Below are positions 8,645 through 15,447 of a stretch of DNA of 21,778 bases, piece by piece. The stretch comes from Caryophanales bacterium UBA1744 (GTDB taxonomy: Bacteria > Bacillota_I > Bacilli_A > RFN20 > CAG-826). The notes below the pieces were generated by a model. It was not told the origin of the DNA, did no database searches, and was given only the letters and a program-made list of their open reading frames with translations. Each line of letters starts with the position of its first letter. The first letter of the stretch is position 1. The stretch lies in contig DCHU01000037.1 in assembly GCA_002314915.1 (NCBI GenBank), positions 7,140 through 28,917 on the forward strand. The letters are read 5' to 3'. A program made the position numbers and the translations under genes.

Positions 8645-8887
8645 TCAAACAAAATTGCCCCGGAACCAGTTCCCTGTCGCGCTTTCGATCGCCTTCTTGC
8701 CGATGACGCCGACCGAGAGGCCGTGCGACTCGAAGTTCTCATACCTGCTTTGCCCCTTGGAATGGAGGAGGGTGAATTCCTCCATGAAAGCCTTTGTGAA
8801 CGATACGTATTTTGGGGTCGCTGATTTGACCCACGGGTTTGATCTGAGGAACGCAACCTGCTCCTCGGTGAATCTTATTCCAGCCAT
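8645..8887 (-). pseudogene. IS3-type transposase helix-turn-helix subunit (OrfA) fragment
   Basis: Eighty codons from ATG 8887. The protein starts MAGIRFTEEQVAFLRSNPWV and continues with YVSFTKAF and a late GLSVGVIGKKAIESA. This is the pattern of the N-terminal helix-turn-helix proteins of IS3-family elements in Bacillota ('...sNPyV...vt...itft..F...f...y..G.sp..iF...G......iG'), recognised from memory. The frame ends soon after GNWFRGNFV and no DDE catalytic subunit follows, so the element is truncated and cannot move by itself. Base composition is more GC-rich than on either side. Confidence 0.6.
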
Positions 8888-8888
8888 G

Positions 8889-8919
8889 AAAAAACCTCCG
8901 ATCATATTGTAATCGGAGG
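8889..8919 (-). promoter_or_regulatory. Hairpin sequestering the IS OrfA ribosome binding site
   Basis: Read on the minus strand, CCTCCGAT and ATCGGAGG form a perfect 8-bp stem around a 9-base loop (8919-8895), followed directly by six T (8894-8889) and then C-ATG of the OrfA fragment. The 3' arm contains the GGAGG ribosome binding site. It can therefore act as an intrinsic terminator and hide the start site when transcription enters from outside. This type of protection is known for several insertion sequences. Confidence 0.65.
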
Positions 8920-8972
8920 CAATCCTTTGACCACGCTTTTCTAGACTATCCGAATTAAGGGGTCCAGTTTAA

Positions 8973-9788
8973 TTACTGCTTCCCGTTTTTTATATTCTCT
9001 TTATGTTGTTTTGGTGTCACTCCGTAATGCTCTCTAAAGAGCTTTGTGAAATATGATGCGGATGAGAATCCGGTTAGAGACGCAATATTGGATACCGACA
9101 TATCCGATATGGACAACATGTTCTTTGCCTCTTCGAGTTGTCGGTTGATCTTATATTCAATGATGCTCATGCCGGTTTCGTTTTTGAATTTATGGCAAAT
9201 GGTTGATTTAGATTCCGATAAGCGGTGGGCTATCTCATCAAGGGTGATTTCTGATGCGTAATATGTGTCGATGATATTCTTTATGTTTGATACGACATCA
9301 GATTCCTCAACGTCGCTGGAGTTATGGCCGGTCAAATTATACAAACGGTCAAGCAATCTGAAGATTGTGTCCTCTGAGTTCTCAATGATTTTAGAACTGA
9401 AGGAATCGTGAGTGGTGGCCTCGTGATAGATGATTGAGTAGAGGCCATAAATCATTGAATAATCTTCGCCAGATAAGGTTTTTACGATGATTTTCTTTGT
9501 AAAAGTCTCTTGTAAATAAAGGTCTAGGTTTCTGATTCCAATAGCAAAGAAAGACAAACCCTCCCCCTCTTCATAATGTCTGGAGTTTGGGTTTATGACG
9601 ACAATGTCGCCTTTCTTAACATCAAGTTTTCTATAAGCGGTGATGATTTTTCCCTGTCCTCCAGTGAATAACAATAACTCAAGGTTCGGGTGCGAGTGGA
9701 AGCTAGGTTTAAAAGACTTGTCGATAGTGGATCTCGAGAAGTAGAGGATAGAAGAATTCTTAATTGTGATATTAATTCTCTGATGCAT
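8973..9788 (-). CDS. AraC-family regulator, likely rhamnose-responsive activator
   Basis: 271 residues. The N-terminal ~120 form a cupin-like sensor domain (FHSHPNLELLLFTGGQGKI, then KKGDIVVINPNSRH). The C-terminal ~100 carry two helix-turn-helix motifs of the AraC type: LDEIAHRLSESKSTICHKFK and VSNIASLTGFSSASYFTKLF followed by YGVTPKQH. Divergently arranged with rhaB (96 bases apart), it almost certainly controls the rha genes, binding the 21-bp-spaced repeats between them. By analogy with RhaR/RhaS the effector would be L-rhamnose or a related glycoside; this is inference. Its ribosome binding site is poor, and one repeat lies just 5 bases before its start codon, so it probably limits its own expression. 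It is not clearly RhaR or RhaS, so no symbol is given. An IS remnant abuts the stop codon without damaging the protein. Confidence 0.9.
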   Translation of the reverse strand: MHQRINITIKNSSILYFSRSTIDKSFKPSFHSHPNLELLLFTGGQGKIITAYRKLDVKKGDIVVINPNSRHYEEGEGLSFFAIGIRNLDLYLQETFTKKIIVKTLSGEDYSMIYGLYSIIYHEATTHDSFSSKIIENSEDTIFRLLDRLYNLTGHNSSDVEESDVVSNIKNIIDTYYASEITLDEIAHRLSESKSTICHKFKNETGMSIIEYKINRQLEEAKNMLSISDMSVSNIASLTGFSSASYFTKLFREHYGVTPKQHKENIKNGKQ

Positions 9789-9793
9789 GTTAT

Positions 9794-9831
9794 TTTTGCA
9801 AGACCGTTATTGTTTTCTGCAAGAACATTAT
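9794..9831 (+). promoter_or_regulatory. AraC-type operator: two 17-bp direct repeats, 21 bp apart
   Basis: Two direct repeats, TTTTTGCAAGACCGTTA-like at 9794-9810 and TTCTGCAAGAACATTAT-like at 9815-9831, share the pattern TTnTGCAAGAnCnTTAT. The cores TGCAAGA (9797-9803 and 9818-9824) are exactly 21 bp apart, two helical turns, which is the classic spacing of AraC-family half-sites. The second overlaps the expected rhaB -35 position, as in activator-dependent promoters, and also the araC -10. Confidence 0.75.
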
Positions 9832-9854
9832 ATTATGAAACACCTTGTGATAAT
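9826..9854 (+). promoter_or_regulatory. rhaB promoter, activator-dependent type
   Basis: The -10 box GATAAT (9849-9854) is 17 bp from a position with a very poor -35 (CATTAT, 9826-9831) that lies in the second operator repeat. Such a weak -35 fits dependence on the bound AraC-type activator. The transcript would start near 9861, about 24 bases before the rhaB ATG. Confidence 0.55.
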
Positions 9855-9855
9855 A
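9827..9855 (-). promoter_or_regulatory. araC promoter, overlapping operator
   Basis: On the minus strand a perfect -10 TATAAT (9832-9827) has TATTAT at the -35 position 17 bp upstream. The -10 overlaps the second operator repeat, so regulator binding should repress its own gene while activating rhaB. Confidence 0.45.
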
Positions 9856-9884
9856 GAATGAAATCAACGAAAAAGAGGTTGGAA

Positions 9885-11192
9885 ATGAAATATTATTTAG
9901 CCATCGATATCGGCGCCTCATCCGGAAGACATATCGTCGCCTGGAAAGATGAAAACGGTGTCCTTCAATCAGAAGAAATGTATCGCTTCCCAAACGGAGT
10001 CAACAATGTTGACGGTCATCTGTATTGGGATGTTGATCGCTTATTCAATGAAGTGAAGGTCGGAATCAAGAAGGTGCTTGAGAAATACCCAACAGTGGAG
10101 TCTATGTCTATAGACACCTGGGGCGTTGACTATGTTCTCATGAACGGAGACGAAAGCATTTACCCTGTATTTGCATACCGCGACTCAAGAACAAAGAAGG
10201 TTATCCCTGAGGTTCATAAGATTATTCCATTTGAGAGATTGTATGAGATAACCGGATGCCAATTCCAAGAGTTCAACACCATCTATCAGTTATATGAAGA
10301 TAAGGTCAGCGGAAAACTTGATAAGGCAGACGGATTCCTCATGATTCCAGAATACTTGATGCATCGCTTAACCGGCATTAAGAAAAAGGAATACACGAAC
10401 GCGGGAACAATGGGCTTATATGACGCGAAGACATTAACTCCTTCAAAAGAGATAATCGACTTGCTCGGATTGCCAAACTTCTTATTCGATCCAGTCTACA
10501 AACCTGGCACGACGGTGGGTGACTTCTCGCCTGAGGTTCAGAAAGAGGTTAATGGAAACATCAAAGTGGTCCTCTGCCCAACACACGATACCGCGGCGGC
10601 AGTTGAAGGAATCCCGATGGATATCAATTCACCATATATCTCCAGTGGAACGTGGTCACTTCTTGGAATCAAGAACGATGTCGCAATCACAAACAAAGAG
10701 GGTTACGAATCCAATTATTCCAACGAATACGGCCCAGATTACATAAGAGTCCAGAAAAACATCATGGGATTGTGGATAATCCAATGCTTGGCAAAACAGC
10801 TCAATATGGATTTCCCAACCATGGTCAAACAATCGATGGAGTCATCTTACAAAGAGATATATGACGTGAACGATGAAAGATTCTTATCCCCAAAGGATAT
10901 GAAGCAAGAAATCGCTGCATATTTCAAAGAAAAAGGTCTTCCAACACCTGTTGATGATAAGGATTACATCAACGCAACATACCATTCTCTCGCATATTCC
11001 TACAAAGTAGCATTTGAGGAACTTGAGAAGGTGACAGGCAAGAAATACACATCGCTTTATATCGTTGGCGGCGGGGCAAAGAACAAATACCTAAACGATT
11101 TAACCAAACACTATTTACAAAAAGAGGTCATCGCTCTCCCAATCGAAGCGACTGCCCTCGGAAACTTAAAAACCCAAATGGAGGCAAAATAA
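9885..11192 (+). CDS. rhaB: Rhamnulokinase
   Basis: Phosphorylates L-rhamnulose to L-rhamnulose-1-phosphate using ATP, in the cytoplasm. 435 residues from the ATG at 9885, chosen because AAAGAGG lies 6 bases upstream and the protein begins with the FGGY-kinase phosphate motif (MKYYLAIDIGASSGRH). An ATG at 9858 is in frame but has no site. Further landmarks: DTWGVDYVL (substrate-binding Asp), STISSGTWS-type loop (ISSGTWSLLG), and adenosine motif YIVGGGAKN. The end is unusual: after EATALGN the protein stops eight residues later (LKTQMEAK), where family members usually continue for another ~30-40. The stop overlaps the rhaA start (TAATG), so translation is coupled. First gene of rhaBAD. Confidence 0.93.
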   Translation: MKYYLAIDIGASSGRHIVAWKDENGVLQSEEMYRFPNGVNNVDGHLYWDVDRLFNEVKVGIKKVLEKYPTVESMSIDTWGVDYVLMNGDESIYPVFAYRDSRTKKVIPEVHKIIPFERLYEITGCQFQEFNTIYQLYEDKVSGKLDKADGFLMIPEYLMHRLTGIKKKEYTNAGTMGLYDAKTLTPSKEIIDLLGLPNFLFDPVYKPGTTVGDFSPEVQKEVNGNIKVVLCPTHDTAAAVEGIPMDINSPYISSGTWSLLGIKNDVAITNKEGYESNYSNEYGPDYIRVQKNIMGLWIIQCLAKQLNMDFPTMVKQSMESSYKEIYDVNDERFLSPKDMKQEIAAYFKEKGLPTPVDDKDYINATYHSLAYSYKVAFEELEKVTGKKYTSLYIVGGGAKNKYLNDLTKHYLQKEVIALPIEATALGNLKTQMEAK

Positions 11193-12430
11193 TGAGAAAA
11201 GAAGTAGTCGACATCTATTCAAAGTATGGCATCGATGTCAACGCAGCTATGCAGAAACTCAAAGATGTAAAAATCTCTATTCACTGCTGGCAGCTTGACG
11301 ATGTTAATGGCTTTGAGAACTTAGGAGCTTTAACTGGTGGTATCCAGACAACTGGCAACTACCTTGGCAAGGCCAGAAACTTCGAGGAGCTTAAGGCTGA
11401 CCTCGATGTGGCACTTGGCTGCATTCCTGGCGCTAAGAAGATCAACGTTCACGCAAATTATCAGACAGATAATCCAGTTGATCGTAAAGACGCTTGTGTT
11501 GACCAGTATAAGGGATGGGTCACATACGCAAAGGAGAGAAATCTCGGTTTGGATTTCAACCCAACATTCTTCTCCTCACCAATGCTCGTTGACAATATGA
11601 CTTTGTCATCACCTAAGAAAGAGGTTAGAGATTATTGGATTGAGCATGGTATCAACTCATTAAAGGTCACAGAGTACTTCGCTAAGGAAACAGGCGTTAA
11701 GGCACTCATGAACATCTGGGTACCAGACGGATTAAAGGACGTTCCAGCAGATAGAACATCTCCAAGAGCAAGACTCAAAGACTCACTCGATAAGATTCTT
11801 GCAGGATATGATTACGACAAGTCTGTTATGGATGTCGCAGTGGAATCAAAGGTCTTCGGAATCGGCATGGAATCATACACAGTCGGAAGCCACGAGTTCT
11901 ACATGAACTACGCAATCAAGAACAACATCCTTTGCTTACTTGATACAGGACACTTCCACCCAACCGAGAACGTCGCGGATAAGATCTCATCAATGCTCTT
12001 ATTCAACGACAGCCTCGCATTCCACGTCTCACGTCCAGTCAGATGGGATTCAGACCATGTCTTGAAACTCAATGATGATTTACAGGATGTCGCAGATGAG
12101 TTAGTCAAGTGTGGCGGCCTTGATAAGGCATATATCGCACTCGATTACTTCGACGCTTCAATCAATAGAGTTGCAGCACTCGTTATCGGCGCTAGAAATA
12201 TGCAGAAGGCTCTCTTAAAGGCATTGCTCACACCATGGGCAACATTAAGCGAGGCTCAGGATGACTTAGACCACACAAGAGTCTTAGCCTTACAGGAAGA
12301 GTTAAAGACACTCCCTTGGGGTGAGGTCTGGGACGCATATTGCGAATTGAATGGCGTCAAGGGCGAAGCCGCTTGGTTCGAAGACGTAAGAACATACGAA
12401 AAAGAAGTTTTAGTAAAGAGAGGTAACTAA
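11192..12430 (+). CDS. rhaA: L-rhamnose isomerase
   Basis: Converts L-rhamnose to L-rhamnulose in the cytoplasm, a metal-dependent TIM-barrel enzyme. At 412 residues it has the usual length. Landmarks are KISIHCWQLDDVNGFE near residue 30, INVHANYQTD, LDFNPTFFSSPM, GMESYTVGSHEFY, LDTGHFHPTE and RWDSDHV. The Glu, Asp and His in the last motifs are the expected metal ligands and catalytic residues. The start is the ATG overlapping the rhaB stop, with GGAGG at 11180-11184. Two bases separate it from rhaD. Confidence 0.97.
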   Translation: MRKEVVDIYSKYGIDVNAAMQKLKDVKISIHCWQLDDVNGFENLGALTGGIQTTGNYLGKARNFEELKADLDVALGCIPGAKKINVHANYQTDNPVDRKDACVDQYKGWVTYAKERNLGLDFNPTFFSSPMLVDNMTLSSPKKEVRDYWIEHGINSLKVTEYFAKETGVKALMNIWVPDGLKDVPADRTSPRARLKDSLDKILAGYDYDKSVMDVAVESKVFGIGMESYTVGSHEFYMNYAIKNNILCLLDTGHFHPTENVADKISSMLLFNDSLAFHVSRPVRWDSDHVLKLNDDLQDVADELVKCGGLDKAYIALDYFDASINRVAALVIGARNMQKALLKALLTPWATLSEAQDDLDHTRVLALQEELKTLPWGEVWDAYCELNGVKGEAAWFEDVRTYEKEVLVKRGN

Positions 12431-12432
12431 CA

Positions 12433-13227
12433 ATGGGATGCATTGAAGAAGTAACAGAAATATTAGATTTATTATATAAACACGGTTGGGATGAGAGAAA
12501 CGGCGGAAACCTTTCCTACATCCTCACAGAAGAAGAAGTGAAGTCGGTCTGTGACCCAACTAAGGTCATCAAGGAATTCAAGTATGATGACTTTGATTTG
12601 TCACTCGCAGTCGGAAGATACTTCATCATCACTGGCACAGGCAAATACTTTAAGAACTGCTTAAAGGATCCTAGGAACAACTTAGGCATCATGAAGGTCA
12701 GCGATGCTCACACATTGCAGCTCTTATGGGGCTATGAAGATGGCGGAAGACCAACAAGCGAGGCTCCAACTCACTTACAGTGCCACATCGAAAGACTCAA
12801 AGTCGATCCATCACACCGCTTAGTCATTCACTGCCACACAACAAACATCATCTGCATGACACACATCCTTCCACTTGATTCAGATAAGTTCACAGAAATC
12901 CTTTGGAAGATGCAGACAGAGTCAATCGTCGTCTTCCCTGAAGGCGTTGCAGTCCTCCCATGGATCTTATGCGGCGGAACAGAGATTGGACGTCAGACCG
13001 CAGCAAAGATGAGCGAATACCGTTCAGTCATCTGGGCACAGCATGGCATCTTCTGCACAGGCAGATCACTTGATGAGGTCTTCGGCTTAATCGAGACAAT
13101 CGAGAAGGCAGCAGAAATCTACATGAAGATCTGCGACAAGAAGATCGTTCAGTCCATCTCGAATGAAAACCTCATTGAAATCGCTGAGGCATTCAAGATC
13201 GACTACAGACACGGAATCATCGATTAA
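12433..13227 (+). CDS. rhaD: L-rhamnulose-1-phosphate aldolase
   Basis: Splits L-rhamnulose-1-phosphate into DHAP and L-lactaldehyde. It is a zinc-dependent class II aldolase of 264 residues. Visible landmarks are ERNGGNLSY near the N-terminus, a GTGKYF phosphate-binding segment, SEAPTHLQCH with the likely catalytic Glu, HCHTTN with two zinc His, and AQHGIFCTG with the third zinc His. The GAGAGG at the end of rhaA gives the ribosome binding site. Last gene of the rha operon, followed by a strong terminator. No lactaldehyde reductase or dehydrogenase follows. Confidence 0.96.
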   Translation: MGCIEEVTEILDLLYKHGWDERNGGNLSYILTEEEVKSVCDPTKVIKEFKYDDFDLSLAVGRYFIITGTGKYFKNCLKDPRNNLGIMKVSDAHTLQLLWGYEDGGRPTSEAPTHLQCHIERLKVDPSHRLVIHCHTTNIICMTHILPLDSDKFTEILWKMQTESIVVFPEGVAVLPWILCGGTEIGRQTAAKMSEYRSVIWAQHGIFCTGRSLDEVFGLIETIEKAAEIYMKICDKKIVQSISNENLIEIAEAFKIDYRHGIID

Positions 13228-13233
13228 TTGATT

Positions 13234-13263
13234 GGGGTCACTTTGGAAGTGGCCTCTTTTCTT
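13234..13263 (+). terminator. Terminator of rhaBAD
   Basis: GGTCACTT (13236-13243) pairs with AAGTGGCC (13247-13254) around a 3-base loop, with one G-T pair. Stem extension by GG/TC and the run TCTTTTCTT complete an intrinsic terminator seven bases after the rhaD stop. Confidence 0.85.
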
Positions 13264-13272
13264 GGGCACACA

Positions 13273-13302
13273 TCAGTTAATAGATGCTTTTTTACAATTT
13301 GA
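13273..13302 (+). promoter_or_regulatory. Candidate LytTR binding site upstream of the two-component genes
   Basis: TCAGTTAAT (13273-13281) and ACAATTTGA (13294-13302) are separated by exactly 12 bp. This resembles the AgrA-type pair of 9-bp repeats (ACAGTTAAG-12-ACAGTTAGG) in 7/9 and 6/9 positions. It lies 29 bases before the response regulator start, suggesting autoregulation. A TTGACA at 13299-13304 has no well-placed -10 behind it. Confidence 0.4.
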
Positions 13303-13330
13303 CAAGATTATAGAATTAATAGCGGAGTTT

Positions 13331-14044
13331 ATGTTAAGAGTTGCAATTGTTGAAGACGTTGAACCTTCAAGAAATACATTCGAAGAGTATGTTAACCGTT
13401 TTTCAAACGATAACGGCATAGATTTTTCTGTTACCAAATTTTGTAATGGCAGCGATTTTATTAATGCGTTCAATAGGAATTTCGACATTGTTCTGATGGA
13501 TATCCAAATGCCGGGTATGGATGGATTCCAGGCATCTAAACTGATGAGAGAAATAGACAATGACGTTGTGCTTATTTTCATTACAAGCGTTGCGCAATAT
13601 GCGATTAATGGATATGAGGTCAACGCAAGAGATTTCTTGCTGAAACCATTGGTTTACCCAACATTTGAATTCAGATTCAAAAGAGCGTTATCGAGCATAG
13701 TATCGAAAAATGATGGCGACACCCTTCAATTCAAAACAAAAGACGGAATGGTGTACTTGCTTGATTCCGAGATTGCATATTTCGAAAGTGTGCAGCACGA
13801 TATAGCAATCCATTCGACAAAGGGGTGTTATTTCACAAGAACCCCTCTGAAGGATATTGAAAAGATGGTTGACGGCAAGTCGTTTTCTCGTTGCAACAAT
13901 TCATATCTCGTTAACCTTTCTCACATCAGCAAGGTTTCAAAGAACATGATATATGTCATGGGTGATGAAATTGTTATGACCAGAACGAAAAAAACGTCTT
14001 TCATGAACGGTTTGGCGGTTTATTTAGCGAAAGGAAACAATTGA
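13331..14044 (+). CDS. LytTR-family response regulator
   Basis: 237 residues from ATG 13331; upstream in-frame TTG codons would place the start inside the terminator, and GCGGAG lies just before this ATG. The receiver domain (~1-120) shows IVEDVEP, phosphoacceptor Asp57 in VLMDIQMPGMDG, FITSVAQ and the conserved Lys in FLLKPL. The LytTR DNA-binding domain (~135-235) shows FKTKDGMVYLL, IAYFESVQHD and FSRCNNSYLVNL. It is a transcription factor that binds tandem 9-bp repeats, presumably phosphorylated by the kinase encoded one base downstream. Such pairs often control adhesion, peptide sensing or surface functions; here the neighbours (GH3 operon) suggest control of glycan use, which is inference. 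Confidence 0.95.
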   Translation: MLRVAIVEDVEPSRNTFEEYVNRFSNDNGIDFSVTKFCNGSDFINAFNRNFDIVLMDIQMPGMDGFQASKLMREIDNDVVLIFITSVAQYAINGYEVNARDFLLKPLVYPTFEFRFKRALSSIVSKNDGDTLQFKTKDGMVYLLDSEIAYFESVQHDIAIHSTKGCYFTRTPLKDIEKMVDGKSFSRCNNSYLVNLSHISKVSKNMIYVMGDEIVMTRTKKTSFMNGLAVYLAKGNN

Positions 14045-14045
14045 T

Positions 14046-15347
14046 ATGTTTGCATTCTTAGATCCGTTTCTCTCTTTTGCGAACATCATTAGAGCAAGGT
14101 TCTTCTTTGTAATAGAACTCTCCTGTGCAATCCTTTTGTTTTTCGTGCCAAATAAAGTTAAGAAAGCGCCTTATGTAAGAATTCCGCTCGCAATTGTGGC
14201 GTTTTTCGCCTTTTCGTTTTTCTTCCCTGAGAGCGTTTTGGGTATTGGCCCATTCATCACTCTTTTGATATTTGCTCTATCGATACTCCTTCTTTGGTTT
14301 GTTTTTGACATTCCTTTTAGGAAAACGTTGTTCATGTGTGCTGCCGCATATGGCGTTCAATCTTTAGTTGTTCGCGTATATGAGTTGTCACAGTGGATAA
14401 TCGGTTTTTCAGGCGATAAGTGGTATGACCTTGCAAACACAATAATATTTGTTGTCCTATACGCTGCGCTATATTTCTTGTTTATTAGACGTTTCCGTAA
14501 AATGGAGCACAACTTACCAAATTGGCTAACCATCGTTACTGCTTTATGTGTTCTCATCACAACCGACATTATTACGAAACTAAAAAGGTTCTATGGCGTG
14601 GAATTTGTCGCATTACTCTGTTGTCTCATCCTGGTTGTTGTCGGATTATCCGTTCTCATGGGTGTATACATGGCTAGCGAATTGGTCAGAAACAACAGAA
14701 AAATGGAGAGCATGCTCAAAAACCAAAAAGAACAATACAAGATATCCAAAGAGACAATCTCTCTCATTAATATGAAGTGTCATGACCTTAAACACCAACT
14801 TCAGAATATCAGGTCAGGCATGGATGAGAAGAGCGCGGAATCTATTAAGGAAATGGAAGATGCAGTCATGTTCTATGATTCGGTTGTGAGAACTGGAAAC
14901 ATGGCATTGGATTCTGTTTTGACCCAGAAACATCTTTTGTGTGAAAGAGATAAGATCAATATCAGCTATATTGTTGATGGAGACGCAGTCTCCTTCATGA
15001 AATCAAGTGATATTTGGTCCCTGTTCGCTAACGCAATTGATAACGCTATAGAGTGTGTTAGGGATTATGAGGATGGTAAAAGAGTTATCACCGTTAATGT
15101 GAGAAAGAAACGTAACCTTGCCCACATCACAATCGAGAACGCCTGCATCGTTAAACCGGATTTTGAAGATGGTCTACCTAAGACAACGAAATCAAACAAA
15201 GTCGATCACGGCTTTGGAACCCAATCAATCAGATATATCGCAAACAAATATGAAGGAACCGCAGTATTCAGTTACGAAGAAGGGGTTTTCATCACCAACA
15301 TTTTAATTCCGATTCGCGAAAATTCGGAATCGGGGAAAAACAACTAA
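14046..15347 (+). CDS. AgrC-like sensor histidine kinase (GHKL type)
   Basis: 433 residues. The N-terminal half has about six hydrophobic segments (~15-35, 42-60, 67-87, 98-115, 130-150, 165-220) forming an integral membrane sensor. A short linker leads to the phosphorylation site MKCHDLKHQL, with His246 the likely acceptor (variant of the RHDxxNHL box of AgrC-type kinases). The ATPase domain follows with N-box LFANAIDNAIEC and G-box DHGFGTQSIRYIA. Acts in the cytoplasmic membrane and signals to the LytTR regulator upstream (stop and start one base apart). No AgrD/AgrB-like peptide system is seen in the window, so the signal is unknown. The final codons include a CCGATTC/GAATCGG dyad. Confidence 0.94.
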   Translation: MFAFLDPFLSFANIIRARFFFVIELSCAILLFFVPNKVKKAPYVRIPLAIVAFFAFSFFFPESVLGIGPFITLLIFALSILLLWFVFDIPFRKTLFMCAAAYGVQSLVVRVYELSQWIIGFSGDKWYDLANTIIFVVLYAALYFLFIRRFRKMEHNLPNWLTIVTALCVLITTDIITKLKRFYGVEFVALLCCLILVVVGLSVLMGVYMASELVRNNRKMESMLKNQKEQYKISKETISLINMKCHDLKHQLQNIRSGMDEKSAESIKEMEDAVMFYDSVVRTGNMALDSVLTQKHLLCERDKINISYIVDGDAVSFMKSSDIWSLFANAIDNAIECVRDYEDGKRVITVNVRKKRNLAHITIENACIVKPDFEDGLPKTTKSNKVDHGFGTQSIRYIANKYEGTAVFSYEEGVFITNILIPIRENSESGKNN

Positions 15348-15358
15348 CCGTGTAAATT

Positions 15359-15400
15359 AAGGCGTATTTCGTGCATTCCAAGACAGAAACGCCTTTTTTC
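15359..15400 (+). terminator. Terminator of the two-component operon
   Basis: AAGGCGT (15359-15365) pairs with ACGCCTT (15389-15395); the run TTTTTTCTTTT follows. The inner loop is long (about 23 bases, partly paired by TTTC/GAAA). Only about 47 bases separate it from the next start codon, and no clear promoter is visible there. Confidence 0.75.
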
Positions 15401-15447
15401 TTTTACGAGTGTTATTAATTCCTCAACCAAAAAAAACGGAGGGGAAT

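Larger units (their letters stand above)
8645..8972 (-). mobile_element. Remnant of an IS3-family insertion sequence
   Basis: The outer end at 8959-8972 reads on the minus strand TTAAACTGGACCCC, resembling the terminal repeats of IS150-type IS3 elements (consensus-like TG-x-ACTG-x-ACCCC, from memory). It lies flush against the araC stop codon (8973-8975). Inside are the protective hairpin and the OrfA fragment. The other end and the DDE transposase are missing: no matching ACTGGACCCC on the plus strand is seen between 8309 and 8650. Confidence 0.55.

Noticed and set aside
8373..8912. Plus-strand open frames across the IS remnant region
   Set aside because: They are antisense to the IS OrfA fragment or of low complexity, without ribosome binding sites or known motifs.
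9690..9884. Longer rhaB starting inside the araC gene
   Set aside because: The added residues are antisense to araC and its promoter; the kinase fold starts at the ATG 9885 with a good ribosome binding site.
13232..13330. Possible longer N-terminus of the response regulator from a TTG codon
   Set aside because: It would lie inside the rhaD terminator; the receiver domain begins exactly at the ATG 13331, with a purine-rich site before it.
14042..14044. TGA read as tryptophan (mycoplasma-like code)
   Set aside because: The response regulator and GH5 genes end naturally at TGA, tryptophans are TGG throughout, and no conserved gene is interrupted by an in-frame TGA.
15309..15333. CCGATTC/GAATCGG dyad at the end of the kinase gene
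   Set aside because: It lies within coding sequence with a long loop and no T-run; the true terminator follows at 15359-15400.
15409..15447. GTG start 39 bases upstream of the second GH3
   Set aside because: It has no ribosome binding site, whereas the ATG at 15448 has GGAGGGG and is followed by a typical membrane anchor.
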